Shown in pieces: positions 25,131 to 36,756 of a DNA stretch of 64,000 nt. The stretch is from positions 13,659,501 through 13,723,500 of the forward strand of contig NC_090131.1 in NCBI RefSeq assembly GCF_040581485.1, in the 5' to 3' direction. The stretch comes from Linepithema humile. Lineage: Eukaryota > Arthropoda > Insecta > Hymenoptera > Formicidae. The position numbers were made by a program, and so were the translations under genes. The stretch's first letter is position 1, and every line of letters starts with the position of its first letter. Below the pieces are notes generated by a model. The model did not search any database. It was not told where the DNA came from and saw nothing but the letters and a program-made list of their open reading frames with translations.

Positions 25131-26781
25131 CTACCGGCGAGATAATGGCCCAGTACCGATTTCTGGTACTGAGTATTGGCGCGTTACTAGATGCCAGTAC
25201 TGATGTGATACTGGAGAAATACTGGGATGATAGAATTGGGCCAAGACTCGAATTACAGTACTATTTTGGTACAGAATTCCAGTATTGCTGCAGTACCGAT
25301 TTTTATTATTGTTACGGTACCGATTTCCATTATTGTTACGGTATTAAATCAGTACCGATTCTCAACATAATAGTACTAAAAATCAATACCAATCCCCAAT
25401 ACAGTAACAGTATTAAATATCTGTTCTGTTTTCAAATACTATTATAGTATCAAAAATCAATACTGATTCTCAATACTGTAACAATATTTAAGATCAGTAT
25501 CAATTTCCAATAATTAGTATCAATTTTGTGTGCAATAATTAAATTAAATTACAGTATTATTATTAGAATTATTTATTATACACATATAAAATAAATTAAT
25601 TACATTATAAAATATATCAATTAATAATTAATATAAAATATTTTATTTATTAAATAAAATATTAAAACAATCTAAAAAAATTAATTACCAAGACCTCAAC
25701 GTCCATTGAAGCATCCAAAATATTAAAATCATCTAATATAGATATCGGTAATGTAAGTTCAATAATCTGTTTTAAAGCAGAAACTGGATTCATTTCATCT
25801 TGATAATAACGATGATGATGATATAGTCTTTAGTTTCTTTAAATCTTGATATTTTTTGGTGTAAAATTACTTCTTTTTCAGCATTTTCTATTCAATGTTT
25901 ACCACTGGATATAGCTGTAATTATGAGTTATGAAATTGATATAATTGCAATTAAAAAATTATTTTCTATAATACAAAAAAAAGAGAGAATTTAACAACTA
26001 GTAAAAATGATAAATAACAGAATTATCACTCACAATAACTGTTATTACTCCGTTTCTCGGCCAATTATTCAAGGCTCTCCTTTTTCGTAAAGAAATATAA
26101 TTCTTTTTTACTAAGTTTATCCGTTTTGTTAATAACACAATGGACTAGAATATAGTTTCACTTTCTGTCACATTAAAATATACAACGGTTATACTCTTTG
26201 ACACTGCCTCCTATGATGTATACTAAGTATTCGATGTTCTTCTTTTGCCAATTTTAGTGCTAAAAAATTTACCGGCATTGTACCATTTCGGTACTGGCAT
26301 TCAACGCTCTTCTTTTGCCAATTCCAGTACGGGCACAGTACCTTGAATTTACCGGCAGTATACCGTTTCGGTACTGTAATTTGACATTTCTTTTACTAAT
26401 TTTTGTACAGGTATAGTACAAAAAAAAACTACCGGCAATGTACCATTTCGGTACTGGCATTCAACGCTCTCTTTTTGCCAATTCCAGTACGGGCACAGTA
26501 CCTTGAATTTACCGGCAGTATACCGTCTCGGTACTTGACATTTGACATTTTCTTTTACTAATTTTTGTACAGATACAGTACCGTAAATTTACCGGCAGTA
26601 TACCATTTCAGTACCATTATTCAATACTGATTTAGATAATGGGTTAGTACTAAACCATTGTTATTTTAATACTGGTTTTGTACTATGCCAGTACCGAAAC
26701 GTAAAACTCGTTTTTCGGTACTGGATCTGTATCTCGCCAGTATCTAATACTAGTCTGATGTACAAAATTCCCACATGGGTA
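25113..26781. mobile_element. Palindromic MITE-like element inserted at the Helitron stop codon
   Basis: The ends tacccatgtgggaa and ttcccacatgggta are perfect inverted repeats flanked by TA on both sides (25111-25112 and 26782-26783). The interior is full of direct and inverted copies of ggtactg/cagtacc-type words, such as taccggcagtataccgtttc at 26350 and its variants. No transposase frame is visible. The insertion lies one codon before the natural end of the Helitron gene. Confidence 0.8.
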
Positions 26782-26834
26782 TAAAGAAATATATGTTTGA
26801 TCTCTCTTTTCCTGTAAATTTTTAAAAAAAGATT

Positions 26835-27505
26835 ATACAGAATATCCCATTTTAATTGTCGCAGGCAAAATATCTCGAAAAATATGCAAGATACGAAAAA
26901 ATGTTTTAAACAACAGTCATAGGGTTTGAAGGGAGACAGATAATGCTGATATTCATTTGATCTTTCAGTGATCTTGAAAACTTCTATTAAGTTAACTCTA
27001 AAATTTTAAATGAAACACTCTATTTTTGATTCCAGAATCTAATAACTGGTGTCAAGAGCTTTCCGAAACACTATAATAAAACATTTTTTCATAGAGTATT
27101 TTTCAAGTTATCATTATCCCTTATTTAACATATTTTGATATAAAATATAAAATATCTCGTAAAATATTTATTTTTCGATAATCTTACCCTAATACTTTTA
27201 TGCACAGAATAATAAAACGAATTAATTGATGTAAAGCAAATGCTTAGTTGTCTTTAACACAAAATGTGTAATTTATAATGTACTTTTTGTTAAAAGTAAC
27301 CATGTATTATCTTCATGATAACTTGAAAAATACTCAATGAAAAAATATTTTATTATAGTAATTTGGAAAGTTCTTGACACCAGCTATTAGATTAAAGATT
27401 GAGTATTTGACCAATCAGAAAGAAGCAAACAAATATTGCTTCTTATTGATTGACTAAATTCTCAATCTTTAATCTCAATCTTCAATGCGTCGTCTGTAGC
27501 GGATT
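26835..27505. repeat. Composite of foldback remnants
   Basis: 26840-26950 matches the left end of the 2684 family (cccattttaatt, then tatctcgaaaaata). 27015-27410 is a foldback with arms ctaataactggtgtcaagagc and ttcttgacaccagctattag. Its loop carries the shared taccctaatacttttatgcac block. Confidence 0.7.
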
Positions 27506-27779
27506 TTAGTTGACTGCGATGATGTGTCTTGTTTTTGTTACCCGAGCAACATAACAACAATTGCATCATCCTTAAGAGAGTCCTCGAACCACGTCATTGT
27601 TCTTTGCATATTATTCGTGTTATTAATACATATTAATTAATTGATTAATATATTGCAATTAATTTAAATTATTGGTCAATTTCTTATAACTTGCAACTTA
27701 ATTACGATTCTATTGTAGACCAGGTATTATAATGAAAAGCTCAATGGCGCGCGCGAAGCGCGCGCTTATAATGTTCTAG
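27506..27779 (+). mobile_element. Helitron 3' terminus, copy 2
   Basis: Near-identical to 1-274. Stem GCGCGCGC at 27747-27754 pairs with 27758-27765, then a 10-nt spacer and CTAG at 27776-27779, followed by T. This is likely the 3' end of the Helitron whose gene is at 20736-25130, but the 5' TC end could not be located, so the element's full extent is not proven. Confidence 0.78.
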
Positions 27780-27794
27780 TTTTTATAAAAAAAT

Positions 27795-27900
27795 TGAAAA
27801 CAATTTTTATATGTTTAGAGTCATCTTTGTCTGTAATATATGCACCATTATATTCGACAACTTTTGGCCATCTTAAACAACTTGTGCATACATTATTAAA
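27795..27900 (-). pseudogene. Mariner-like transposase C-terminal scrap
   Basis: Read on the minus strand, a short open run gives LRWPKVVEYNGAYITD, resembling the last helix region of mariner-family transposases. The flanks (attgaaaacaatttttatatg and its complement) form a small inverted repeat. Too short for certainty. Confidence 0.35.
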
Positions 27901-27934
27901 TAAAGATATATAAACATATAAAAATTGTTTTCAA

Positions 27935-28600
27935 TTCTGTCATAAAAAAATTCTACAAACTCTCTGAATAATTCAATATATTATGTTCTGATCTGTCAAT
28001 CATGAAATACATTTAGGAAATATTCCAGGATTAAATATTCATTAACGCATCTAAGTCCTAGCTTATCCATTTTAAGATAATGAATCGAAGAAATAGTGTA
28101 CTTTTCATAATTTTATTCAAAGTATTCTGGTGTATGATTATATTTTTAATATTATATGATTAATATTTAATATATATGGATTCAAAGGGTTATTAGGCTG
28201 ATGAAAGTTGTTTCAACTTCGGGCTTAATCAAAATCAAAATTAGAAACACTTTGTTTCTTTTTAATGTACAACGCATTTTGCAGGTTACATATTTTTTAA
28301 TAATTTTTATAATTATAATCTAATATAACATGTATCTTTTCTAGATATATATAATAATATTGGTAACACATAATTAAATTTAATATAAATTAACTAAAAA
28401 AATAAGTACTTCGTTCTTTTAAAAACAAATGCACGCACAACTCCAAATACTTTTAAAAAATACGAGAGAATAAAATTTTGATATAATTACTATAAGACAA
28501 TAAAAATTATACGACCTGCAAAGTGTCTCGCGTCTATATATCTTCACACTATTATTCGATCCATTATCTTAATAATAGAAGACAAATTAAATTAACTCAC
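27935..28600. other. AT-rich, no gene seen
   Basis: No open frame, repeat pair or RNA gene recognised over these 660 bases. Confidence 0.4.
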
Positions 28601-29041
28601 CGATCGATGCGCAGCAGCGGAGTTGTCGTTCTGTTGATCTGCATAGTTGATCTGTAAAACACGAAATAAATCAAAATGATAGCAGCGTTCACAATATAAA
28701 ATATTTGTAAAATCATAAAAAATATTGAGTACATTGAACTTTTAATTCGTTTTCTAAGCAAATATGTAATAAAAGAATTATTAAAAAAGTTTAATTATTT
28801 AAATAAAAAGTAAAAAAATATGCGAATAAATTCTAATAATGATAAAAATTAACTAATGTAAATATTTTGTCTTTCAAATATTTTAATGTACAATATTTTC
28901 AACAAATAAATGAATTATTGCTTACCGTAAAGTTGCTCCGCCGGCGCCCGATGCTCCTCCTGAGCCTCCTCCTCCTCTCAGTGGTCCATCGAAGCACTCA
29001 CATTGAATCTCACGCGTTCGCGGCGCATGCATTGCTCGCAT
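28601..29041 (-). CDS. Possible 5' coding exons of a host gene (partial)
   Basis: Two minus-strand exons can be proposed: 29041-28926 (ATG start, donor gtaagc) and 28651-28601 (acceptor ttttacag, donor gtgagt). They splice in phase and encode about 55 residues with a Gly-rich stretch (RGGGGSGGASGAGGATL). The area upstream (29040-29200) is GC-richer than its surroundings and CpG-dense, as at hymenopteran 5' ends. No later exon was found to the left, where transposons dominate, and no family is recognisable. The same exons could be untranslated leader. Confidence 0.3.
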
Positions 29042-29049
29042 GCGTACCT

Positions 29050-29955
29050 GAATACGAAAATCGCGCGATACTTAAAACGGCACTCCCGACATCACAGGCG
29101 AATCGAACCGAATTGTCCAAGCTGTGACGTTACGCGCGAATTCCGTCCGCGTTTCAGACGACCACATTTACCAATTGGGGCACGATTCTCTCAAAACAGA
29201 AGGCAAAGATAAGCTCGAAGAAGATGAGGTGATTAGTCATCCAATCAACCGACTAGATACAAGACATCTGAAAAGCAATCGGTAGCGTTTGACTAACTCC
29301 GGTAGCCGTCCTCGACTACCTTCGACAGTCCGGCTATCTGTACAACTAGCGCGCTGCACGTAGAACCGAAGATTGCCCTGCCGTAGTGGAGATTTTATGA
29401 TTGAAACCGACCTTTCCCTCCCCCGAGCCAAGCCTAAAGTCAAAAAAAATCGTGTCCCAATATTTGTCATACAGTAAAAATGCGTTCATCTATAGATTCG
29501 CTATAACTCTCGGTAAAAGTCTATAACTCCTCCTCCTCTCAGTGGTCTATAAAGTATTTACACGCGATCGCGACGCGAATATGAAAAGCGCACGTCACTT
29601 TAAACGGCACTCCGCGTTTTATATTACTGCGAAATTACAGCGGAACATTGTTACAATAATCATACGATATTTTAGCCGACACTCCCGACGCGTATTTTGT
29701 CATATTAGAATGAAATTTAAACTCGAATATCGCTTATTGCACGGAATACGCGTTCGACACGCTGCCATGTACGCAACAGGTAATGGTAGAAAGGGGGAGG
29801 AAGGTGAAAGACTGTGAAAAGTAATAAGAATTGGGGGTTGTTGAGGGGGGGGGGGGGAATAACGCGCCGATACGCGAATGGTCTGCCTCGCTCAAGTCCC
29901 GCCGTGCGAATAGTAACAATTCATAGGCAAGGATTCATTCGTATAAGGTCGTGTC
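29050..29955. other. GC-richer intergenic DNA, no gene seen
   Basis: CpG-containing sequence with two related stretches (ctcctcctcctctcagtggtc at 28962 and 29526). A poly-G run occurs near 29845. No supported gene. Confidence 0.4.
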
Positions 29956-30124
29956 CAGTGATGCCAATTCGAGCTCGCTGGTACCATGGGTACCGTAGTG
30001 GAGGGGATACGCACCGTGTGCTCGCCGAGCAACACGGACATGTGACGTCAGCGATTTCGCTTGTGTGGGTTATCCCCTCTTCTACGGTACCCATGGTACC
30101 AGCGAGCTCGAATTGGCATCACTG
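29956..30124. mobile_element. 169-bp hAT-type MITE with 8-bp TSD
   Basis: It begins cagtgatgccaattcgagct and ends with the exact reverse complement. The inverted repeats run about 60 bp each (through ggtaccatgggtaccgta). The flanks are gtcgtgtc at 29948-29955 and again at 30125-30132, an exact 8-bp duplication. No coding capacity, so it must have been mobilised in trans. Confidence 0.92.
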
Positions 30125-30132
30125 GTCGTGTC

Positions 30133-30854
30133 GAAGGATTCAAGTGTGATTTAGGAGTAGGGGAAAGGAATGTGCGTGCCGATACGCGTGCGAGAGAGAG
30201 AAAGCGTGAAAGTGAGGGAGAGAGGACATAGAGCACATAGGCTACAGAGCGTATGTAAACAACACCACCAAACCTTCCCTTGCCGTGAGTGAAAGAAATT
30301 CCTAATATGATATATAATATTTTGCACATTACAAGATATTCTTTTTGCATTCAAAATTTTAATTTCGTTAAATAATTTACTATTTTATTTTTCGCCTTCT
30401 ATCGTATTTCGTGTCGTATTTTTTAAATTTTGTTTGTAGATTTGTCAGCGTGATCTAATATAAAAATTAATTTTACTTGATAAAAATTCTGTGTTTTAAA
30501 GCTTTTTGAGCGCTTTTCAATTCCATATTGTAGTACAAATAAATAAATATACGAGTAAAAATTAAAGATAAATACTCACGTAAAATAAATAAATGTTACA
30601 AAATACAAAATATCGTTTTACGTGAACACTGCTGCTCGCGCAATGAATTTCGATCGAAATAAACCTTTCAAAATACGCGATGTAATCGATGTACTTTCCC
30701 GATGCGTCCCGATTTACATAAGAACAAAGACTATATAGTTTTTGGTATCACACGAATACACTCGGCATTCTGTAGAAAACAACAAAGGGTAGTTGTAAGA
30801 AATAATTGTATCTCATCAAGATAGAGGGAGTAATTTCGGAGGTTAACTGTAATG
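30133..30854. other. No gene seen
   Basis: AT-rich with a GA-rich patch (30190-30235). No supported feature. Confidence 0.4.
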
Positions 30855-31560
30855 AGAAAGATACAAGGATGACCAGAATTATTACTGTCGTCAGCATTAT
30901 TGCCCGCCGGAAAACTACTCAATTTAAGAATAATTGTCGAGAGCTTCTTGATATGTGTGGTATAAGATTTAAGAAAAAATGAAATTGCAAACACGCATAA
31001 ATCAATTTGAAATCATTTACAATTTGTTAAGCGTCAATCCTAGAACCCGTTGAACAAGCGATGTTACGTTTTATTTTACGTAATAAATTTATTTTTTATT
31101 ATAAAACACAAATTTATAAAAAAATACGTATTATTATCGACATAAAAAATAAATTCTATCAATTACATTATTATGATGGCAGAAGGAAAACAAATTAATA
31201 GTTATAAATTGACATATTTATAAAAAAGAATATAATTTTAAATAAGTGTTCCGAATTAATTCAGCATCTGTATCTATATTCGTCATTAGTACCTGTGTTT
31301 TATTCCTCATCAAGTGCGCCGTTACAGCTACGGTTAATGCAACCAAGCGCATTAGAAATTGTGCTACCGAAGTAATAAGTAAGTTCCTCTGTCATAAGAA
31401 TATCGATTACTTAATGTTCAAACCTCATGAATTTTATAACAAACTATTAAAATATATATATATATATATATTACTTATACAAAATATTGGTTTCTCTATA
31501 TTTATAGATATTGTATTGAATTACGTATCACATGATTGGATATTTCTCAAATAATTTATT
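30855..31560 (+). pseudogene. 3' relic of a third metalloprotease copy
   Basis: 30869-30914 matches the last coding bases of genes A and B (CRQHYC, then PENYSI and a stop). The following 600 bases match the 3' flank of gene B (41113-41636), including ttgtcgagagcttcttgatatg and gttgaacaagcgatgtta. The rest of the gene is gone or unrecognisable. It shows that the array once held at least three units. Confidence 0.7.
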
Positions 31561-32265
31561 GCAAATAAAAATTATTGCTTTTATTGCACTTATGAGTGTG
31601 TCACATCGCCTGATTTGCATTACGTTAGAATGATGTTACAAGTGATTGATTTCGATATATTTGGAAACTCAATATTACTACTCAATAAATATTTTTTAAC
31701 TCTTAATATTTTTTACCAACAAATTTTATTAGACAGAATAAATGTATAAAAATATTCATTTTTAATAATCTCTATCGCAATATATATAATTTTATTTAAT
31801 TGTTTCTTTTCTTCGTTTAATTTCCATTAATCCCAAATTTTAACATAACTTACAAGACATTACGAATATGCATAAACGGCAATTTTATATACCAACAATA
31901 ATTATCCACATTTTGAAATTAAATTATTGAAAATTAAACTTTTACGTTTCCGATCAATGTTACATATTATAGGTACATATTAGTGATAAATTACATTTTA
32001 TAAACCTAGATCTTATACCGTTATCGTAAATACTACATCTAAACTTTTAAAACATAAATATGGATTTTAAAACATAAATATTTATACATATACATGTAGC
32101 AAAGAGAGAATGTGTTATAAATGTCACATGACACAAAGGATATTCCTCATACGCCAGTTCGTGTTTCATACGCGATCATATCAGATATAACGAACTCGAC
32201 AGTGCAAATGCGTGTGTGTAAATTATTTAATTAATTGCTTGAAACTGAAAAACTTATAAAATAAC

Positions 32266-34792
32266 ATGTTCTTTATATCGAAATTTGTGATAATAATCTT
32301 ATTAAATAAAACTTACGCACATCTCACGCGAGATATGGAAACAATATTACTGCCAACATTAAGTCCGACAGGAGTAAAGGAGGTACGTACGTTTTGCAGT
32401 TATTATTCCATTTATTATTCGATCGTCGTTATTTAAGAATTTTAAAATTTTTTTCTTAATTGTTATCTATTTTACAGATATCTATAACACTAAAAGTTTT
32501 TGGACGATTGATTCAACTGAATCTGCATGGAAGTGATAGAGTTGTACCGCCTGCGTTCGAAGGATGGAAATATAATGTTAAAAACGTTACAGAAAAATTG
32601 TTGGAATTAAACGTATCAAGTCATTGCTATTATTATCATGAAGATCATATCAGCTCTGCGGCCATCGACTTTTGTCATGAACATGGATTGGTCAGTAATA
32701 TTACAAAAAAAACAAACTGTTTTAAAATTTTTATGTTTTTACTTGTATACTGCATTACTTTTCATTTTAAATACAAATATAACATGTAAAAAAAATATAT
32801 CTTCTTAAAATTAGGAAGGACTTGTTTTTATGGAAAACAACACAATAGAGATTCGGCCCTTGCGGAACGAGTTTACGCCTATGTGCTTAATCGGCGATTT
32901 TAGAGGACAATCAAATCTTTCATTTGGCAAATCTTATGTTATCAAAAGATCACTGCAATATTTTGCTGATTCAAAACTTTACCACCGGGACATGTTTAAA
33001 CTGAAGCGACGTCACGTACGCAATGCTCGACAAAATTTAACTATAGAACTGGCCGTTTTTTTCGACGAAGCAGCATATCATATGTACATGCCTATTCTGG
33101 ACAATGATGAGGATAAGTTACGCAATATGATATTAGCATACGTGAACCAAATTCAAGCCTTGTTGCATCATTCAAGTTTCGGTGCTCCTGTTGATATTTC
33201 ATTGGTAAAGTTGGTAATAATGGATAAACAGCTGTCAAATTTGTCTGCTTTCGACGGTGACCATAAAAAGATGATCAATTCATTTTGCGATTACGTGAAT
33301 TTTTTGTATTCTGAATACGGGATTGATTCGCTTCAGTGGGACATTGGCCTTTACCTGACCGGAATAAATCTATATGAGTCAGAAAAGGAACAAAAGCATT
33401 ATGGTGTTGTAGGAAGTTCTTTCTTTAATTCCTCGTGTACACAGAATTCATCGTGCGCCTTAGTAGAAATCGGTTCTACCGGTCCTTACGCAGTCTTGGG
33501 TTTTGCGACGTCTCGTATTGCTGCTCATGAGATCGGTCATCTGTAAGTGTATGTATACTTTTTTTATACAATTAGGTATATGATATTTATTAGAAGAATT
33601 TTTATATTTGTGCAATTGAAAGATAAAACTGCTCAGAGTTTTTAAGAGATTTAGTTTTTTAAAGTGTAAAACTTTTGAGTAACAACAAAGTATTAAAAAT
33701 ATTGCAGATAAGGCATATTTTCAAACGTAATAATTTAATTGTTCAAAAGATTAGGAATGGAACACGATAATGGCTCTATCGATTCGACGTGTCCGAATGG
33801 CAAATACATAATGTCAGATTGGCAATATTTACGGGGACAAGTAACATGGTCCGCATGTAGTCGTAACATTACGAAAAATCTGTGGAAAGAAAAACCGTGT
33901 CTTTTTGATCACACGAGACGAGAAGAGACCGATGATCCATATGTACTGGGCCATTCACGTTATCACAATTTACCTGGAAGGGAATGGACTGCCAAAGCAC
34001 AATGTGAATTATTTTTACGCGACAAAGATGCAAACGTAGTCACGTTGCATGATGTATGTCAAGTCTTACAATGCGAAACGCCTGACAGAAATAGGAATTT
34101 CTTCGCGGGACCTGCGTTGGATGGTATGTCTTTTTTGTAATTAGAAACTTTAATTAAAATTTTGAACTAAATTTTTTTCAGGAACTAATTGTGCACTCGG
34201 AAAGGAATGTCGCGGCGGAGAATGCATGGCCGTTATCACACCACCATACATTTTTTCGTATTGTGAAGACGATAATTGGAGTGAATGGAAAGAAGACTCT
34301 TGTAAAAGCAATTGCTTGACGAAATCCAAAGGCGTGGTAATCAAACGACGTTTTTGCAAACATGGTATTTACAAAACGGCTAATTGTGATGGGCCATATT
34401 ACGACGTGGTTCTGTGTAATGACTCCAGCCTTTGCACTGAAGAACGCTTTACGATTGCCGAATATACTGCTCTAAAATGTACTGAACTTAGCCTAAAAAT
34501 AAAAAGACAGGGCAAAGAATATTTCAAGTACGAACCGTTAAATGAGCCAGGAAAGCAGGCCTCCCATGTCGTCGAGGAACCGTGGAGAGCCTGTACCATA
34601 CACTGCCTACGTGAAGAAGAAATATCTGCTAATTACAGTCTGTTTTTTTCCTATGCACCACGCCAGGAAATGCTCGACTTAAAAATCGAACCATACTTTC
34701 CAGATGGAACGTGGTGTCACGAGAAAGATGGGCAAAATTATTATTGCCGCCAGCATTATTGTCTGCCGGAAAACAATTCAATCGAAGAATAA
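32266..34792 (+). CDS. Secreted ADAMTS-like metalloprotease, gene A (5 exons)
   Basis: Proposed exons: 32266-32382, 32478-32690, 32815-33542, 33750-34123 and 34182-34792. All have GT/AG borders and consistent phases, giving about 680 residues. Order of parts: signal peptide (FVIIILLNKTYA), M12B-type propeptide (FGRLIQLNL; HCYYYHEDH), then a reprolysin domain. Its zinc site, spliced across exons 3 and 4, is HEIGHLLGMEHDN. Next come a Cys-rich ADAMTS segment (GPALDG, then GKECRGGEC) and a thrombospondin type-1 repeat (WSEWKEDSCKSNCL). A Cys-rich tail follows. All three zinc histidines and the catalytic Glu are present. Related reprolysins are known from parasitoid venoms, but tissue use here is unknown. 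There are no internal stops. Confidence 0.85.
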
Positions 34793-34965
34793 TTACCGAA
34801 AGCTTCTCGACATGTGTGGGCAAGGATCTAAGAAAAAATAAAATTGCAAAACAAAAGTAATTCAAAACATTAAACCACATATAATGGAAAGGCTCCATAT
34901 GTTTTTAACAAACGAGAAATAATGAAAATGGCGATAAGAGCCGTTGCAGGATGTTAGTGCTAAAT

Positions 34966-35493
34966 TTTTTAATTTTTCTTAAAGAAATTAGTAAATTAGT
35001 CTACAAGAGACAGTTAAATTGTACACCGATCTCAAATCGAGATACTTAAAGTGTACGAAATTTATAGTACATTGTTCTCATATATCGAGAAACTTTAATG
35101 TACGTATAGGAATTATTGTAAAGAAAGGAAGAGAGAAAAAATATCAGGGCGCGAGTGGCGCCCTGACGCGTTTATGTCCTACAGCAATGTTGATTTCCTA
35201 ATCTAGGAGAGATAAATGTTAGAAGCGTGGGGTCTGAGTAGTTTAATGGTCAGAACATTCGCCCGGCAAGCGGAAGACCCGGGTTCATTTCCCGGCTTAG
35301 CCACTCGCGCCCTGATATTTTTTCTCTCTTCCTTTCTTTACAATAATTCCTATACGTACATTAAAGTTTCTCGATATATGAGAACAATGTACTATAAATT
35401 TCGTACACTTTAAGTATCTCGATTTGAGATCGGTGTACAATTTAACTGTCTCTTGTAGACTAATTTACTAATTTCTTTAAGAAAAATTAAAAA
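34966..35493. mobile_element. Foldback element with a tRNA-like core
   Basis: Arms 34966-35159 and 35300-35493 are near-perfect reverse complements, about 194 bp each (for example gtctacaagagacagttaaa with its complement). Between them, about 35225-35302, sits a tRNA-like segment. It has an A-box-like tagtttaatgg, a five-pair anticodon-type stem around ccggcaa, and a T-arm/B-box ccgggttcatttcccgg. The acceptor stem does not close, so this is a tRNA-derived module rather than a functional tRNA. It lies between metalloprotease genes A and B. Confidence 0.8.
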
Positions 35494-36756
35494 GTAATTC
35501 AATTTAGAAATGTTTAGTATTTGTTCAGTATAAAATCTAGGATCCATTAAATTATCGTCGTTACTTTCTATTTTAAGCAATAAATCCATTTTTTGTTAGC
35601 ATATAGTAAATTTATACGAGAAGGAATACGTCGAATTATCGACATGAAAAATTCCATCCAAAATCCAAATAACTTAATAGTTAGTAATTGCATAAAGAAA
35701 AAAATAAATATTTGTTAGTTGACAGGGATTTGAAAAAAATATAATGATAAATCAATGCTCAGAATTAATTAAGCATCTGAATCGATTTTCGTCATTGGTA
35801 CCTGCTTTCCTTCTTCGTCGGACGCGCCGTTACAGCTACAGCCAATGCATTACATGTTGCTATCGAATTAATTAGTAGATTCTTCTTCCATAAGAAGATC
35901 GACTACGTAAACTTTAAATCTCGTGAAATTTAGAATATACTACTTAAATATATATGTATATTACTTAAACAAAGTGTTGCTTTCTCTATAGTTATACTTG
36001 TATATATATTTATAATTGTATTGTACAACGTATCACATGATTGGATATTTCTTAAATTATTCATTGCCAATAAAGAATCCCTTATTGCACTTATGAGCGT
36101 GTCACATTGTTAAATTTACATTACGTTAGAATGATGTTACAAATAATTGATTTCGATATATTTATTAACTGAATATTACTACTCAATATATATTTTTAAC
36201 TTTTAATATTTTTTACCAACAAATTTTATTCGACAGAATAATTGTATAAAAATATTAATTCTTAACAATGTCTGTTGCAATATGTATATATTTATTTAAT
36301 TGTTTCTTTTCTTTGATTTCTATTGATCCTGAATTTTAACGTAACTTACAAGATATTACGAATACGCATAAACGACAATTTTATATACCAACAATAATTA
36401 TCAACATTTTGAAATCAAATTATTAAAAATTAAACTTTTATGTTTCCGATCAATGTTACATATTATACATATTAGTGATAAATTACATTTTATAAACCTA
36501 CATTTTATACCGTCATCGTAAATACTACATTTAAACGTTTGGATTTAAAAACATAAATATTTATACATATACATGTAGCAAAGAGAGAATATACAATAGG
36601 TGTCACACTACACGAAAGATATTCCTCATACGCCAGTTCGGGTTTCATTCGTGATCATATCAGGTATAACGAACGCGACAGTGCTAGTGCGAGTATATAA
36701 ATTATTTGATTAATAGTTTAATAGTTTGAAATTGAACGAGAACTTAAGAAAATAAA
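35494..36756. repeat. Duplicated upstream region of gene B
   Basis: From about 35755 the sequence parallels 31240-32265, the region upstream of gene A (ccgttacagctac; accaacaaattttatt; gcaaagagagaat; attcctcatacgccagttcg). Genes A and B were therefore duplicated together with about 1 kb of upstream DNA, which probably contains the promoter. Confidence 0.8.

Noticed and set aside
28867..29212. Two plus-strand frames rich in Arg and His
   Set aside because: CpG-rich DNA opposite the proposed minus-strand exons; no family, and the overlapping frames look like chance.
35225..35302. Functional tRNA gene
   Set aside because: The T arm and anticodon-type stem form, but the acceptor stem does not pair and the base before the anticodon is not T.
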